Assembly: GCA_964022665.1 (NCBI GenBank)
Contig: CAXIDF010000011.1
Span: forward strand, 1-64,000
DNA length: 64,000 nucleotides
Source: Haliea sp964022665
Lineage (GTDB): Bacteria > Pseudomonadota > Gammaproteobacteria > Pseudomonadales > Halieaceae
Reading direction: 5' to 3'
The notes under the pieces were generated by a model. It saw only the letters and a list, made by a program, of their open reading frames with translations, was not told where the DNA came from and made no database searches. Positions 41,775-50,542 of this stretch are shown here, piece by piece (position 1 is the first letter of the stretch; the number at the start of each line of letters is the position of its first letter). Made by a program: the position numbers and the translations under genes.

Positions 41775-43471
41775 CACAAGAGGAGGTGGTGGCCAGCCTG
41801 CCCGCCCATCTGCGGCCCTTTGTGCAGGTGCAGGACTACGCGCAGCGCTATACGGCACAGGATCAGGCCCTGTGGCGATTCATCATGCGGCATCTGGTAC
41901 AGCAGCTGCGCGTCACGGCCCACCCGGTCTACCTTGAGGGCCTCGCCCGCACCGGCATCGCGTTGGACCACATTCCCTCGATTGACGAAATGAATGAATG
42001 CCTGGCCCAGCTGGGCTGGCGAGCGGTGGTGGTTGACGGCTTTATCCCGCCCGCGATATTCATGGAATTTCAGGCGCTGCGCGTGCTCGTGATTGCACTG
42101 GACATGCGCAGTGTCGACCACGTTTTCTACACACCGGCGCCGGACATCGTGCACGAAGCGGCGGGGCACGCGCCGTTTATTGTGGATGTCGACTACGCGG
42201 AGTTTCTGCAGCGTTTTGGTGAAGTCGGCATGCTGGCGATCGCGTCACAGCGCGATCACGCCCAGTATGAAGCGATCCGTAAGTTGTCGATACTGAAGGA
42301 GACGCCGGACGTGCCGGCCTCGGCCATTGCTGCCGCCGAGCAGGCGCTGACAGCGCTTCAGGAGGCCGAAGAGGCACCCTCAGAAGCTGCCCTGCTGGCC
42401 CGTCTGCACTGGTGGACGGTGGAGTATGGCCTGGTCGGAGATCTTGCGGACTACCGTATTTTCGGTGCGGGCCTGCTGTCATCGCTGGGCGAGAGCAGGC
42501 ACTGTCTGGACGATGCGCGGGTGCGCAAATTACCGCTCACGGTGGATGCTGTTGCCTGCCCTTACGATATTACCCGGGAGCAGCCGCAGTTGTTTGTGAC
42601 TCGCAGTTGCCGGCATTTGAGCCAGGTGCTGGAGGAGTTTGCCGCCACCATGGCTTTTCGGGTAGGTGGTGCAGCCGCGCTGCGGCGGGCGATTGACGCG
42701 GGTACCGTGTGCACGGCGACCTACGACAGTGGTGTTCAGGTCAGCGGCCGCTTCACCGCGTTGTTCTGTGATGCGGTCGGCCAGGCGATTTACCTGCAGT
42801 GTGAAGGGCCCTCCCAGCTGGCCTTCCGCGGCAGGGAAATTTACGGCCATGGCACCGCTGCGCACGGTGATGGCTTCAGCTCGCCGGTGGGCAAACTGAA
42901 GGATTTCACCCGCTGCCTGTCCGAGTATTCGGTAGACGAGTTGCAGGCACACGATATCCGCATGGGTGAAAGGGTGTGCCTGGAGTTCTTGTCGGGCATT
43001 ACCGTGCGCGGTCATCTGCACCACGTGTTGCGTCAAGAGCACCGCAACCTTGTCCTGAGCTTCCTCGACTGTACCGTGACTGATCTTCAGGGCAATGTCT
43101 TGTTTGAACCAGGCCAGGGGCGATATGACATGGCGGTAGGCGGGGCGATCACAGCCGTTTCCGGCGGCAGTGCAGACCGCGAGAAATACCCGTTGTACCA
43201 ACCGCTTGCCTGTACGCACACGCAGCATACGGCAACGGACCCGACGCTGGAGGCGGCCTACCAGGCGGTGTTGGTGCTGGGACAGCAAGGCAACGAAGCC
43301 GCCGCGGCGGCAGCGCTGGATCAGCGGCCGGATGACTGGCTGCTGCGGGTGGAGGTGCTGGCCCTTGGCAAACGGGCGCCTGCTGCATTATCAGCACGGG
43401 CGCAGCGAGAGCTGCAGGCCCTCGGCGCACGGCGCGACGAGCTGCAGGACGTGCTCGCTCTGGTGCAGTAG
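41771..43471 (+). CDS. Long-form aromatic amino acid hydroxylase
   Basis: A 566-aa protein. Residues about 1-275 are a pterin-dependent hydroxylase domain, with iron ligands His128 and His133 in V-H-E-A-A-G-H-A-P-F and Glu218 in W-W-T-V-E-Y-G-L. The family converts phenylalanine to tyrosine, or tyrosine or tryptophan to hydroxy forms. About 290 residues follow that are absent from PhhA (about 265 aa) and have no domain I can name. It starts with GTG 41771, overlapping the marR stop. No pterin-recycling gene (phhB) is next to it. Confidence 0.85.
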   Translation: MTQEEVVASLPAHLRPFVQVQDYAQRYTAQDQALWRFIMRHLVQQLRVTAHPVYLEGLARTGIALDHIPSIDEMNECLAQLGWRAVVVDGFIPPAIFMEFQALRVLVIALDMRSVDHVFYTPAPDIVHEAAGHAPFIVDVDYAEFLQRFGEVGMLAIASQRDHAQYEAIRKLSILKETPDVPASAIAAAEQALTALQEAEEAPSEAALLARLHWWTVEYGLVGDLADYRIFGAGLLSSLGESRHCLDDARVRKLPLTVDAVACPYDITREQPQLFVTRSCRHLSQVLEEFAATMAFRVGGAAALRRAIDAGTVCTATYDSGVQVSGRFTALFCDAVGQAIYLQCEGPSQLAFRGREIYGHGTAAHGDGFSSPVGKLKDFTRCLSEYSVDELQAHDIRMGERVCLEFLSGITVRGHLHHVLRQEHRNLVLSFLDCTVTDLQGNVLFEPGQGRYDMAVGGAITAVSGGSADREKYPLYQPLACTHTQHTATDPTLEAAYQAVLVLGQQGNEAAAAAALDQRPDDWLLRVEVLALGKRAPAALSARAQRELQALGARRDELQDVLALVQ

Positions 43472-43578
43472 CACGCTGCTCCCGCAGCGACAAACCTGTG
43501 TGGTGCGCGACGCATGCATCCCGGCGGTGCTTCCCTTACTATACCGGCTCGCACAAATACAGCGCATGGAGAGAACGG

Positions 43579-44751
43579 ATGCCACTGGATTTCGATGGCG
43601 CGCGACTGCCCAATCCTCACTGTGGCGAGGAGCACGAGGCCTGGCGCACGCAGCTGCGCCGCTTTATTGACAACGAGATTATGCCTTTTGCCGAGGACTG
43701 GGATGAAGCGGGCGAGATTCCCGCCGATCTGTGGCCCAAGGCGGCGGCGGTGGGTTTGCTGGGGCTGGGCTACCCTGAGGCCTATGGCGGCACCAGTGAG
43801 AGTATCGACAGCTGGCATGCCTGGATCACCCAGGAAGAGCTGGCGCGCATCGGCGTTGGGGGCATCCCCGCCAGCCTCATGGTGCACGGCATAGGTCTGC
43901 CCCCCGTACTGAACTGGGGTTCCGAGGAAATGAAGCAGCGGGTGGCGCCACCGGTGCTCGCCGGCGAGAAGCATATCGCCCTTGGCATCACCGAGCCCGG
44001 TGGGGGATCGGATGTCGCCAGCCTCGCTACCACGGCGGTGCGGGACGGCGACACGTTCATCGTCAATGGCTCCAAAACCTATATCACCGGTGGCATACGC
44101 GCAAACTGGGTGTCGACGGCAGTGCGCACGGGGGGTGAGGGCGCCAAGGGGGTGTCCATGCTGCTCATTCCCACGGACGCGGAAGGGTTTAGCCGCACAC
44201 CGCTCACCCGCAAGCAGGGTTGGTGGGCATCGGATACGGCGACGCTGTATTTCGACAATGTGCGCGTTCCCGCCGACCAGTTGATCGGGCCTGAAAACCA
44301 GGGATTCTGGGTCATCATGACCAATTTCAACAGCGAGCGTATGGCGATGGCGGCGGGCATGGAAGCCATGGCCCGGGTCTGTCTGGAAGAAGCGGTGGCC
44401 TGGGCGCGGGAGCGGCGCACCTTTGGCAAGCGGCTGGCGGATCACCAGGTGATCCGGCATAAAATTGCCCAGATGAAGCAGAAAATCAACGCCACCCAGG
44501 CCTATATTCGCCTCTGTTACGAGTCGATAGAGGCGGGCACGGCGAACCCGGGCGATATCGCCCTGCTCAAGGTGCAGGCCAGCGAAACAGTGGAGTTCTG
44601 CGCCCGCGAGGCGATGCAGATACTGGGTGGCATCGGCTTCATGCGCGGTAGCCGCGTGGAGCGGATTTATCGGGAAGTGCGGGTCAACGCCATTGGTGGT
44701 GGCTCGGAAGAAATCATGCGAGACCTGGCCGCGCGCCAGTATGGAGTCTGA
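43579..44751 (+). CDS. Acyl-CoA dehydrogenase (1 of 3)
   Basis: A 390-aa flavoprotein for alpha,beta-desaturation of an acyl-CoA. Visible: the FAD-binding I-T-E-P-G-G-G-S-D-V-A segment, F-G-K-R-L-A-D-H-Q and the C-terminal I-G-G-G-S-E-E-I-M-R-D-L. The residue at the MCAD-type catalytic Glu position appears to be Gly, so the base, if any, lies elsewhere, as in isovaleryl- or long-chain-type enzymes. The start is ATG 43579 behind GGAGAGAACGG. A longer frame from 43498 lacks a ribosome site. Confidence 0.88.
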   Translation: MPLDFDGARLPNPHCGEEHEAWRTQLRRFIDNEIMPFAEDWDEAGEIPADLWPKAAAVGLLGLGYPEAYGGTSESIDSWHAWITQEELARIGVGGIPASLMVHGIGLPPVLNWGSEEMKQRVAPPVLAGEKHIALGITEPGGGSDVASLATTAVRDGDTFIVNGSKTYITGGIRANWVSTAVRTGGEGAKGVSMLLIPTDAEGFSRTPLTRKQGWWASDTATLYFDNVRVPADQLIGPENQGFWVIMTNFNSERMAMAAGMEAMARVCLEEAVAWARERRTFGKRLADHQVIRHKIAQMKQKINATQAYIRLCYESIEAGTANPGDIALLKVQASETVEFCAREAMQILGGIGFMRGSRVERIYREVRVNAIGGGSEEIMRDLAARQYGV

Positions 44752-44752
44752 T

Positions 44753-45385
44753 ATGAAGCTGTGGCACTGTGGCGGGGCGCGCTCGCTGCGGCCCCTCTGG
44801 ACGCTTGAGGAGTTGGGGCTGGACTATGAGCTGGAGGTGTTGCCGTTTCCGCCGCGTGTGATGCAGCCTGACTATCTGCAGGTAAACAGCCTCGGAACCG
44901 TGCCCTATTTTACCGATGGCGATACGGTGATGACGGAATCCTCCGGCATCTGCCAGTACTTGGTGGACCGCTACGGGAATCACGGGCTGGGGCTGCGGCC
45001 AGAAGATCCGGAGTACGGCGCCTATCTGAACTGGCTGCACCATAGTGATGCCACGCTCACCTTCCCGTTGACCATCGCCCTGCGCTATTACTTCTTCGAG
45101 CCGGACCCGGCGAAACGGACTGTGGCAGATGACTACGCCAAGTGGTTTCGCGCCCGCCTGCGGCGCCTGGATGCGTGTGTTGAGCAGCAGGACTACCTGG
45201 TGGCGGGGCGCTTTACCATCGCGGACATCGCAGTTGGCTATGCCCTCTTTCTCGGTAAGATGGTGCACCTCGACAAGTACTACAAGCCTGCCACCGCGGC
45301 CTATTTGCAGCGGCTGATGGCGCGCCCGGCATTTCAGCGCGCCAATGCGCAGGGCGAACCGCTGGTCCTGCCCGATGTTGTATGA
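44753..45385 (+). CDS. Glutathione S-transferase family protein
   Basis: A 210-aa protein. The N-terminal thioredoxin-like fold has S-L-R-P-L-W-T-L-E-E-L and the cis-proline region G-T-V-P-Y-F, then T-E-S-S-G-I. A helical C-terminal domain carries the conserved F-T-I-A-D-I. It starts at ATG 44753, one base after the preceding stop, within the acyl-CoA dehydrogenase run. The substrate is unknown. Confidence 0.87.
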   Translation: MKLWHCGGARSLRPLWTLEELGLDYELEVLPFPPRVMQPDYLQVNSLGTVPYFTDGDTVMTESSGICQYLVDRYGNHGLGLRPEDPEYGAYLNWLHHSDATLTFPLTIALRYYFFEPDPAKRTVADDYAKWFRARLRRLDACVEQQDYLVAGRFTIADIAVGYALFLGKMVHLDKYYKPATAAYLQRLMARPAFQRANAQGEPLVLPDVV

Positions 45386-45412
45386 CGCGCAATCAATGAC
45401 AAGGAGTGCTCT

Positions 45413-46618
45413 GTGAGTCAGGTAAGCGAAGAGGAAAAGGCGGCGTTTCGCCAGCAGGTGGCCGCCTGGATGCAGGCCAACAAACCGGCAGATCCTGGCT
45501 TCCTGCTGCCTCAGTCGTTCATGGAAGTGGGCAGTGAACAGCAGCTCGACTTCCTGCGCGAGTGGCAGCACAAAGTCTGGTCCGCGGGCTTCCTGGGCAT
45601 GGCCTGGCCGCGGGAATACGGGGGGCAGGGTGTGGACCCTGTGTTCCAGTCCATTGCTGATCAGGAAATGCGCCGCCACGCCGTGCCTATTTGCTTTAAC
45701 GTGATTGGCCTGGGCTGGGCGGGGCCGTTGATCAACGATATGGGCACGGAGGCCGAAAAAGCGCGCTATCTGAAAGGTATCCTGACCGGTGAGGATATCT
45801 GGTGCCAGGGATTTTCCGAGCCGGACCACGGCTCCGACCTGGGCAACGCGCAATTGAGGGCCCGCCGTGACGGTGACGAGTATGTGCTCAATGGCACCAA
45901 GATCTGGACCACCATGGGCAACTTCGCGAAGTACATGATCCTGCTTGCGCGCACGAATCCCGAAGCGGAGCGTAAATACGACGGCTTGTCGTTTTTCCTT
46001 GCCCCCATGCGGGTGGCCGGTGTGGACCCGCGGCCGATACGCAAGCTCACCGGCGAATACGGTTTCACGGAAACCTTCTTCACCGATGCGCGCATTCCGG
46101 CCAGCTGCCTGATGGGCGAAGAGGGTCAGGGCTGGAAAATCGCCATGAAGACCCTGCAATACGAACGCGGCGCGGAAGCCGGCGCAGCGGGTGGTCTGGC
46201 ATTTGTGCGCATAGCGATCGACGACATGATTGCCGGGCTTGCGGATGTGGAGCGGGACGGCGCACCGGCGCTGCAGGACCCAGCGATACGCGACCAGTTG
46301 GTACAGATGATCATGGAAGAAAAAGCGGTGGTGCTCGGTGATCGACGCGCCGCGATCGGGCCCTTGACGACGGATTATCCGTTCTCGCTGCCACTGTCGA
46401 ACAAGTTGCGGTTTACCGAGAGCACCCGGCGTATGCGCCAGCTGGCGATCAACCTGCAGGGCGCGGATGGCGGTTTGTACGTAGGCGACGAGGGCGCGCG
46501 GGAGGGCGGTTTCTGGCAGCGGGCCTACCTGAACAGTTTTTCGGCCACCATTGGCGGTGGCACCAGTCAGGTACAGGCAAACATCATTGCAGAGCACATT
46601 CTGGGCTTGCCCAAGTGA
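45413..46618 (+). CDS. Acyl-CoA dehydrogenase (2 of 3), large-type partner
   Basis: A 401-aa enzyme starting with GTG 45413 behind AAGGAG. It has F-S-E-P-D-H-G-S-D-L-G in the FAD domain, N-G-T-K-I-W-T-T and a C-terminal I-G-G-G-T-S-Q-V-Q-A-N-I-I-A-E-H-I-L-G-L-P. The catalytic-Glu position is again replaced by Gly. Together with the next gene it resembles the paired alpha/beta acyl-CoA dehydrogenases of steroid and CoA-side-chain degraders, in which one subunit supplies the active site. That pairing is inferred. Confidence 0.87.
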   Translation: MSQVSEEEKAAFRQQVAAWMQANKPADPGFLLPQSFMEVGSEQQLDFLREWQHKVWSAGFLGMAWPREYGGQGVDPVFQSIADQEMRRHAVPICFNVIGLGWAGPLINDMGTEAEKARYLKGILTGEDIWCQGFSEPDHGSDLGNAQLRARRDGDEYVLNGTKIWTTMGNFAKYMILLARTNPEAERKYDGLSFFLAPMRVAGVDPRPIRKLTGEYGFTETFFTDARIPASCLMGEEGQGWKIAMKTLQYERGAEAGAAGGLAFVRIAIDDMIAGLADVERDGAPALQDPAIRDQLVQMIMEEKAVVLGDRRAAIGPLTTDYPFSLPLSNKLRFTESTRRMRQLAINLQGADGGLYVGDEGAREGGFWQRAYLNSFSATIGGGTSQVQANIIAEHILGLPK

Positions 46619-46628
46619 GGAGAGATTG

Positions 46629-47756
46629 GTGTCGGTGATTGGCAATACAGCACTGTGTTTCAGCGAAGACCAGGCGATGATCATGGACGTGGCCCGGGCC
46701 TTCTGTGCCGACCGCTCACCCATGGCCAACGTGCGTGCGTTGCTGGAGTCGGACGCCGGCTTCGACCCCGCCGTCTGGCAGGAAATGGTGGATATGGGAT
46801 GGCCCGGCATGACCCTGCCGGAAGCGCTGGGCGGCGCCGGGCTCGGCGTTGCGGCCGCCGTGCCGGTATTCGAGGCAATGGGGCGCTCCCTGTTGGGCGG
46901 CCCTCTTATGGCGAGCCTGCTGGCAGGGCAGTTGCTGCTGCGGGCGCAGGCGGGGGATGCAGATGACAACGCGCTGCTGGCGATCGCCGCCGGTGCGCCC
47001 GCGACGATCGCGCTGCTCGACAGCGCTGACTGGGGCGCTGAACGTATCCGCTGCGAGCTGCAGGATGGTGTGCTGCGCGGTGTCAAGCAACAGGTGTTGG
47101 AGGCGGCGGCAGCCGAGTGGTTTGTGGTGGTGGCGCAGGAGCATAACGCGCCCGTGCTGGCAGTGGTGCCGGTCACTGCGGTCGCCCCGGCGGTGCGGCG
47201 TGATCACGTGTTGATCGATGCCACACGCCGCGCCCAGTCTATCGATTTCACCGGTATTCAGGTGAGTGAGGAGGCTGTGTTGCGCGGCCCCGCGGTTGCC
47301 AGTGCCCTGCGCGATGTGCGTCTGTTGGGCGCCCTGCTGCTGGCGGCGGAGGCGGGTGGCAGTGCGGCCAGTTGCTTGAATACCACGGTCGATTACCTGA
47401 AGACGCGCAAGCAGTTCGGCAAACTCATCGGTTCCTATCAGGCCCTGAAACATCCCTGTGTGGATATTCTGATGGCGGTGGATTCAACGCGGTCTTTTGT
47501 CTACCACGCTGCAACCCTGCTGGGAGAAGACGCGCTGGATACTGACGCGGAAATAGCCTGCCGCATGGCCAAGGCGCAGGCTACCGAAACGCTGAAATAC
47601 GCTGGTGACCGCGCTGTGCAGTTTCATGGCGGTATGGGGTTTACCTGGGAGTGCGACGCCCAGCTTTACCTGCGCCGCGCACAATGGGTGCAGCAGGCCT
47701 TTGGTGATGCCCCGCATCACCGGAAAAGACTTGCCCAGTTGTTGCTTGATCGCTGA
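46629..47756 (+). CDS. Acyl-CoA dehydrogenase (3 of 3), short-type partner
   Basis: A 375-aa protein. GTG 46629 was chosen since AGGAGA lies five bases upstream; GTG 46635 is possible, and an ORF start at 46551 lies inside the preceding gene. The N-terminal helical domain is more divergent than in its neighbours, and the C-terminus has R-K-Q-F-G-K-L-I-G-S-Y-Q and H-G-G-M-G-F-T-W-E. This G-F-T-W-E form is typical of the smaller partner in heteromeric acyl-CoA dehydrogenases. It lies 10 bases after the larger partner. Confidence 0.85.
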   Translation: MSVIGNTALCFSEDQAMIMDVARAFCADRSPMANVRALLESDAGFDPAVWQEMVDMGWPGMTLPEALGGAGLGVAAAVPVFEAMGRSLLGGPLMASLLAGQLLLRAQAGDADDNALLAIAAGAPATIALLDSADWGAERIRCELQDGVLRGVKQQVLEAAAAEWFVVVAQEHNAPVLAVVPVTAVAPAVRRDHVLIDATRRAQSIDFTGIQVSEEAVLRGPAVASALRDVRLLGALLLAAEAGGSAASCLNTTVDYLKTRKQFGKLIGSYQALKHPCVDILMAVDSTRSFVYHAATLLGEDALDTDAEIACRMAKAQATETLKYAGDRAVQFHGGMGFTWECDAQLYLRRAQWVQQAFGDAPHHRKRLAQLLLDR

Positions 47757-47819
47757 CGCCGGCGGGCTGCCCGCAACGTTGCCGGCAGTCCGGTGGCGCA
47801 GGTATGACGTATTACGCCC

Positions 47820-49223
47820 ATGAGTAAACGCAAACCTACATCGTCAATTCGCAGCGGAGGCATGGGTCGCGGCCTGGCAATGTCGCTGGCGGGATTGCGA
47901 GCCGGCGGCGCCTTCGCCCTTGACGGCGCGCTGGCACGCCTGCGCCCTCGCGGTGATGCGCAAGCGGAAGCCGGCGACTCCGAGTTCCTGCGCCGCGAGG
48001 CCCGCCGGTTTGTCGCCGAGCTGGGGCGGCTGAAGGGCACCTATGTGAAGATCGGCCAGATGTTCGCACTGCTGGGGGAGCACTTTCTGCCCCGTGCGCT
48101 GACGGATGCCCTGCAGGAGCTGAATGCTGCCACCGAACCGCTGCCCTGGGCTGAGATTGAGCGCGCGTTGCGCGCCAGTCTCGGTGTGCGCCTGGATGAG
48201 CTTGAGGTCGAGCATGAGGCATTGGCTGCCGCTTCCCTGGCCCAGGTGCATCGTGCAACCGTGCGCGCAAGCGGCGAGCGTATCTGCCTCAAGGTGCAGT
48301 ATCCCGGCCTGCGCGATGTGATCGACAGCGATTTCGACACCGTGGTGCGCATGTTGCTGCTGGCGCGCTGGTTACCGGCAGGACGTCAGCTGGATGACTG
48401 GCTGGAGGCCATGCGCCAGCACCTGCACCATGAAATTGACTATCAGCGCGAAGCCCGGCTGGGCGATCTGATGGCGGAACATGTGAACGCAACGGCTGCC
48501 GCCCCGGGCGGTTGTCCCTATCATGTGCCCCGGCGCCATGCGCGTTACTGTGCCAGTGACGTTCTGGCGCTGGAGTATATCGACGGCCATCTGGTGACGG
48601 ATGCGGCGGTGGGCAGGCTATCTCAGCGCCGGCGCAACGCACTGGGCCGCGGCATGCTTGATCTGTTCTTTCGCGAACTCTATTCCTGGGGCCTGCTACA
48701 GACCGACCCGAATTTCGGCAATTACCTGATTCGCCGTGAGGCGCGCAGCGACCAGTTGGTGCTGCTGGACTTCGGCTCCACGCTTGAGTGCGAAGCACAC
48801 TTCCTGCAGCACCTGGGCGGGGCGATTGCCGCCGGTCTGGAGCAGGATCGCGAGGCCTTGCTCGACAGCCTCATAGGCCTGGGGTGTTTGAACGAAGCGA
48901 GCAGCGCCTACGCGCGGGATACGTTTATCGATTTCTGTTTTGCCCTGCTGGAGCCGCTGCGCCCTCCCGCCCAACTCCCCGCCGAGTACCTCAACGCGGA
49001 GGGCGATTACTGCTGGGGTCGCTCGCAGTTGTTGCGCCGCGCGGGTAAACGCGCCGCCAGTTCAGCCGCATCGCTGGATTTTGCCACCCCCTCCCGTGAT
49101 TTTGCCCTCATCGCGCGCAAGCTCACCGGGGTGTTCACGTTCATTGCGGTGCTCGACGCACAGTTCAACGGGCACGCGCTGGTGGCCCCGCACATCGCGC
49201 GCTGGCGCAGGGGGGGAGCATGA
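47820..49223 (+). CDS. ABC1/AarF atypical kinase (COQ8/ADCK3-like), first copy
   Basis: A 467-aa protein of the UbiB/COQ8 atypical kinase family that supports ubiquinone synthesis. Motifs: the signature K-I-G-Q near residue 79, the alanine-rich loop A-A-A-S-L-A-Q-V-H, Q-T-D-P-N-F-G-N-Y as catalytic loop and L-L-D-F-G-S as metal loop. The Q-T-D-P-N form is closer to ADCK3/COQ8 than to E. coli UbiB. No C-terminal membrane helices like those of UbiB are evident. It overlaps the next gene by four bases (ATGA). Confidence 0.87.
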   Translation: MSKRKPTSSIRSGGMGRGLAMSLAGLRAGGAFALDGALARLRPRGDAQAEAGDSEFLRREARRFVAELGRLKGTYVKIGQMFALLGEHFLPRALTDALQELNAATEPLPWAEIERALRASLGVRLDELEVEHEALAAASLAQVHRATVRASGERICLKVQYPGLRDVIDSDFDTVVRMLLLARWLPAGRQLDDWLEAMRQHLHHEIDYQREARLGDLMAEHVNATAAAPGGCPYHVPRRHARYCASDVLALEYIDGHLVTDAAVGRLSQRRRNALGRGMLDLFFRELYSWGLLQTDPNFGNYLIRREARSDQLVLLDFGSTLECEAHFLQHLGGAIAAGLEQDREALLDSLIGLGCLNEASSAYARDTFIDFCFALLEPLRPPAQLPAEYLNAEGDYCWGRSQLLRRAGKRAASSAASLDFATPSRDFALIARKLTGVFTFIAVLDAQFNGHALVAPHIARWRRGGA

Positions 49224-50542
49224 CGGATCGCGACAAGGAACGCCCGGTGCCAGCGGGCCGCCTGCGTCGTTTGGCGGGCATGGCGCGTCTCGCCGGCGGT
49301 GTCGCGGGTGGCATGCTGGCAGAGGGCGAGCGCCAGCTGCGCGCTGGCAAGCGCCCCAAGGTGCGCGACATGCTATTGACGCCGGGCAACGCGCGCCGCG
49401 TTACCCGTGAACTGTCACGCATGCGTGGCGCGGCGATGAAACTGGGGCAGATTCTGTCCATGGATACCGGTGACTTGCTGCCCCGGGAACTTGCGGAAAT
49501 TCTTGCACGGCTGCGCGCCGATGCGGATGCCATGCCGCGCCAGCAACTCGAAGCCGCGTTGCAGGGTGCCTACGGCAAGCGCTGGGACCCCGCCCTGTAT
49601 GATTTCCAATGGCAGCCTCTGGCGGCGGCATCCATCGGCCAGGTGCACCGGATTCGCGCGCCCGACGGGCGCCAGGCGGTACTCAAGATCCAGTATCCGG
49701 GTGTGGCAGACAGCATCGATAGTGATGTCGATAACGTGGCAAGCCTGCTGCGCATGTCCGGCCTGCTGCCCCGGCAGCTCGATATCGAGCCACTGCTGGT
49801 GGATGTGCGGGCCCAGTTGCGGGAAGAGGCGGATTACCTGCGCGAAGCGAAGTTCCTGCAGCGTTTCCGCGAGGCCCTGGCGCACGATGAGCGCTTCGAG
49901 CTGCCCGAGGTGCTACCCGAGTTGACCCGGCGCACGGTGCTGGCGATGACCTATGTGGCGGGGGAGCCCATCGAGACCCTGGCGCTGCAGCCCGCCGAGG
50001 AGCGCGACCGGGTGATGACGGCCTTGATCGAGCTCCTGCTTACGGAGCTGTTCTCCCTGCGCCTGGTGCAAACCGATCCCAACTTTGCCAATTATCGCTA
50101 CCGCGCCAGCGATAATGCGATCGTCCTGCTCGACTTCGGCGCCACCCGGCGTTTCCGCGCCGGCTTCGTGCGCGACTACGGCAAATTGGCCGCCGCCGCC
50201 ATGGCTGAGGACCGCGATGGTCTGGCGCGGGCAGCTGAGCGGGTGGGATATGCCATGGGGGACCCTGGTTCTCACTACCGCGAGCTGGTGCTGGACATGC
50301 TGCTCTTGGCACTGGAGCCGCTGCGGCACCCGGGCGCCTATGACTTTGGTGCCTCGGATATGCCGGCGCGGTTGATGGAGCTGGGCCAGTCGGTTTCAGG
50401 GTTTCGCGACTTCTGGCAGGCGCCACCGACCGATGCCATCTATTTCCATCGCAAGCTGGGTGGCCTGTTTATGCTCGCGCACCGGCTAAAGGCGCGCGTC
50501 GATGTGGCGACACTCATGGCGGAGCATATTCGCACCCCCTAG
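49220..50542 (+). CDS. ABC1/AarF atypical kinase (COQ8/ADCK3-like), second copy
   Basis: A 440-aa paralogue of the preceding gene. Motifs: A-M-K-L-G-Q-I-L near residue 73, A-A-A-S-I-G-Q-V-H, V-Q-T-D-P-N-F-A-N-Y-R-Y and V-L-L-D-F-G-A-T-R. This copy keeps the glycine-less, alanine-rich loop, which in ADCK3 favours an ATPase over a protein kinase role. It starts at ATG 49220 inside the stop of its twin. The stop overlaps the convergent nagA stop (CTAG). Confidence 0.88.
   Translation: MTDRDKERPVPAGRLRRLAGMARLAGGVAGGMLAEGERQLRAGKRPKVRDMLLTPGNARRVTRELSRMRGAAMKLGQILSMDTGDLLPRELAEILARLRADADAMPRQQLEAALQGAYGKRWDPALYDFQWQPLAAASIGQVHRIRAPDGRQAVLKIQYPGVADSIDSDVDNVASLLRMSGLLPRQLDIEPLLVDVRAQLREEADYLREAKFLQRFREALAHDERFELPEVLPELTRRTVLAMTYVAGEPIETLALQPAEERDRVMTALIELLLTELFSLRLVQTDPNFANYRYRASDNAIVLLDFGATRRFRAGFVRDYGKLAAAAMAEDRDGLARAAERVGYAMGDPGSHYRELVLDMLLLALEPLRHPGAYDFGASDMPARLMELGQSVSGFRDFWQAPPTDAIYFHRKLGGLFMLAHRLKARVDVATLMAEHIRTP

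Noticed and set aside
44714..47176. 820-codon open frame on the minus strand opposite the acyl-CoA dehydrogenase genes
   Set aside because: It covers several well-supported genes in full and has arginine/histidine-rich shadow composition; codon periodicity belongs to the plus strand.
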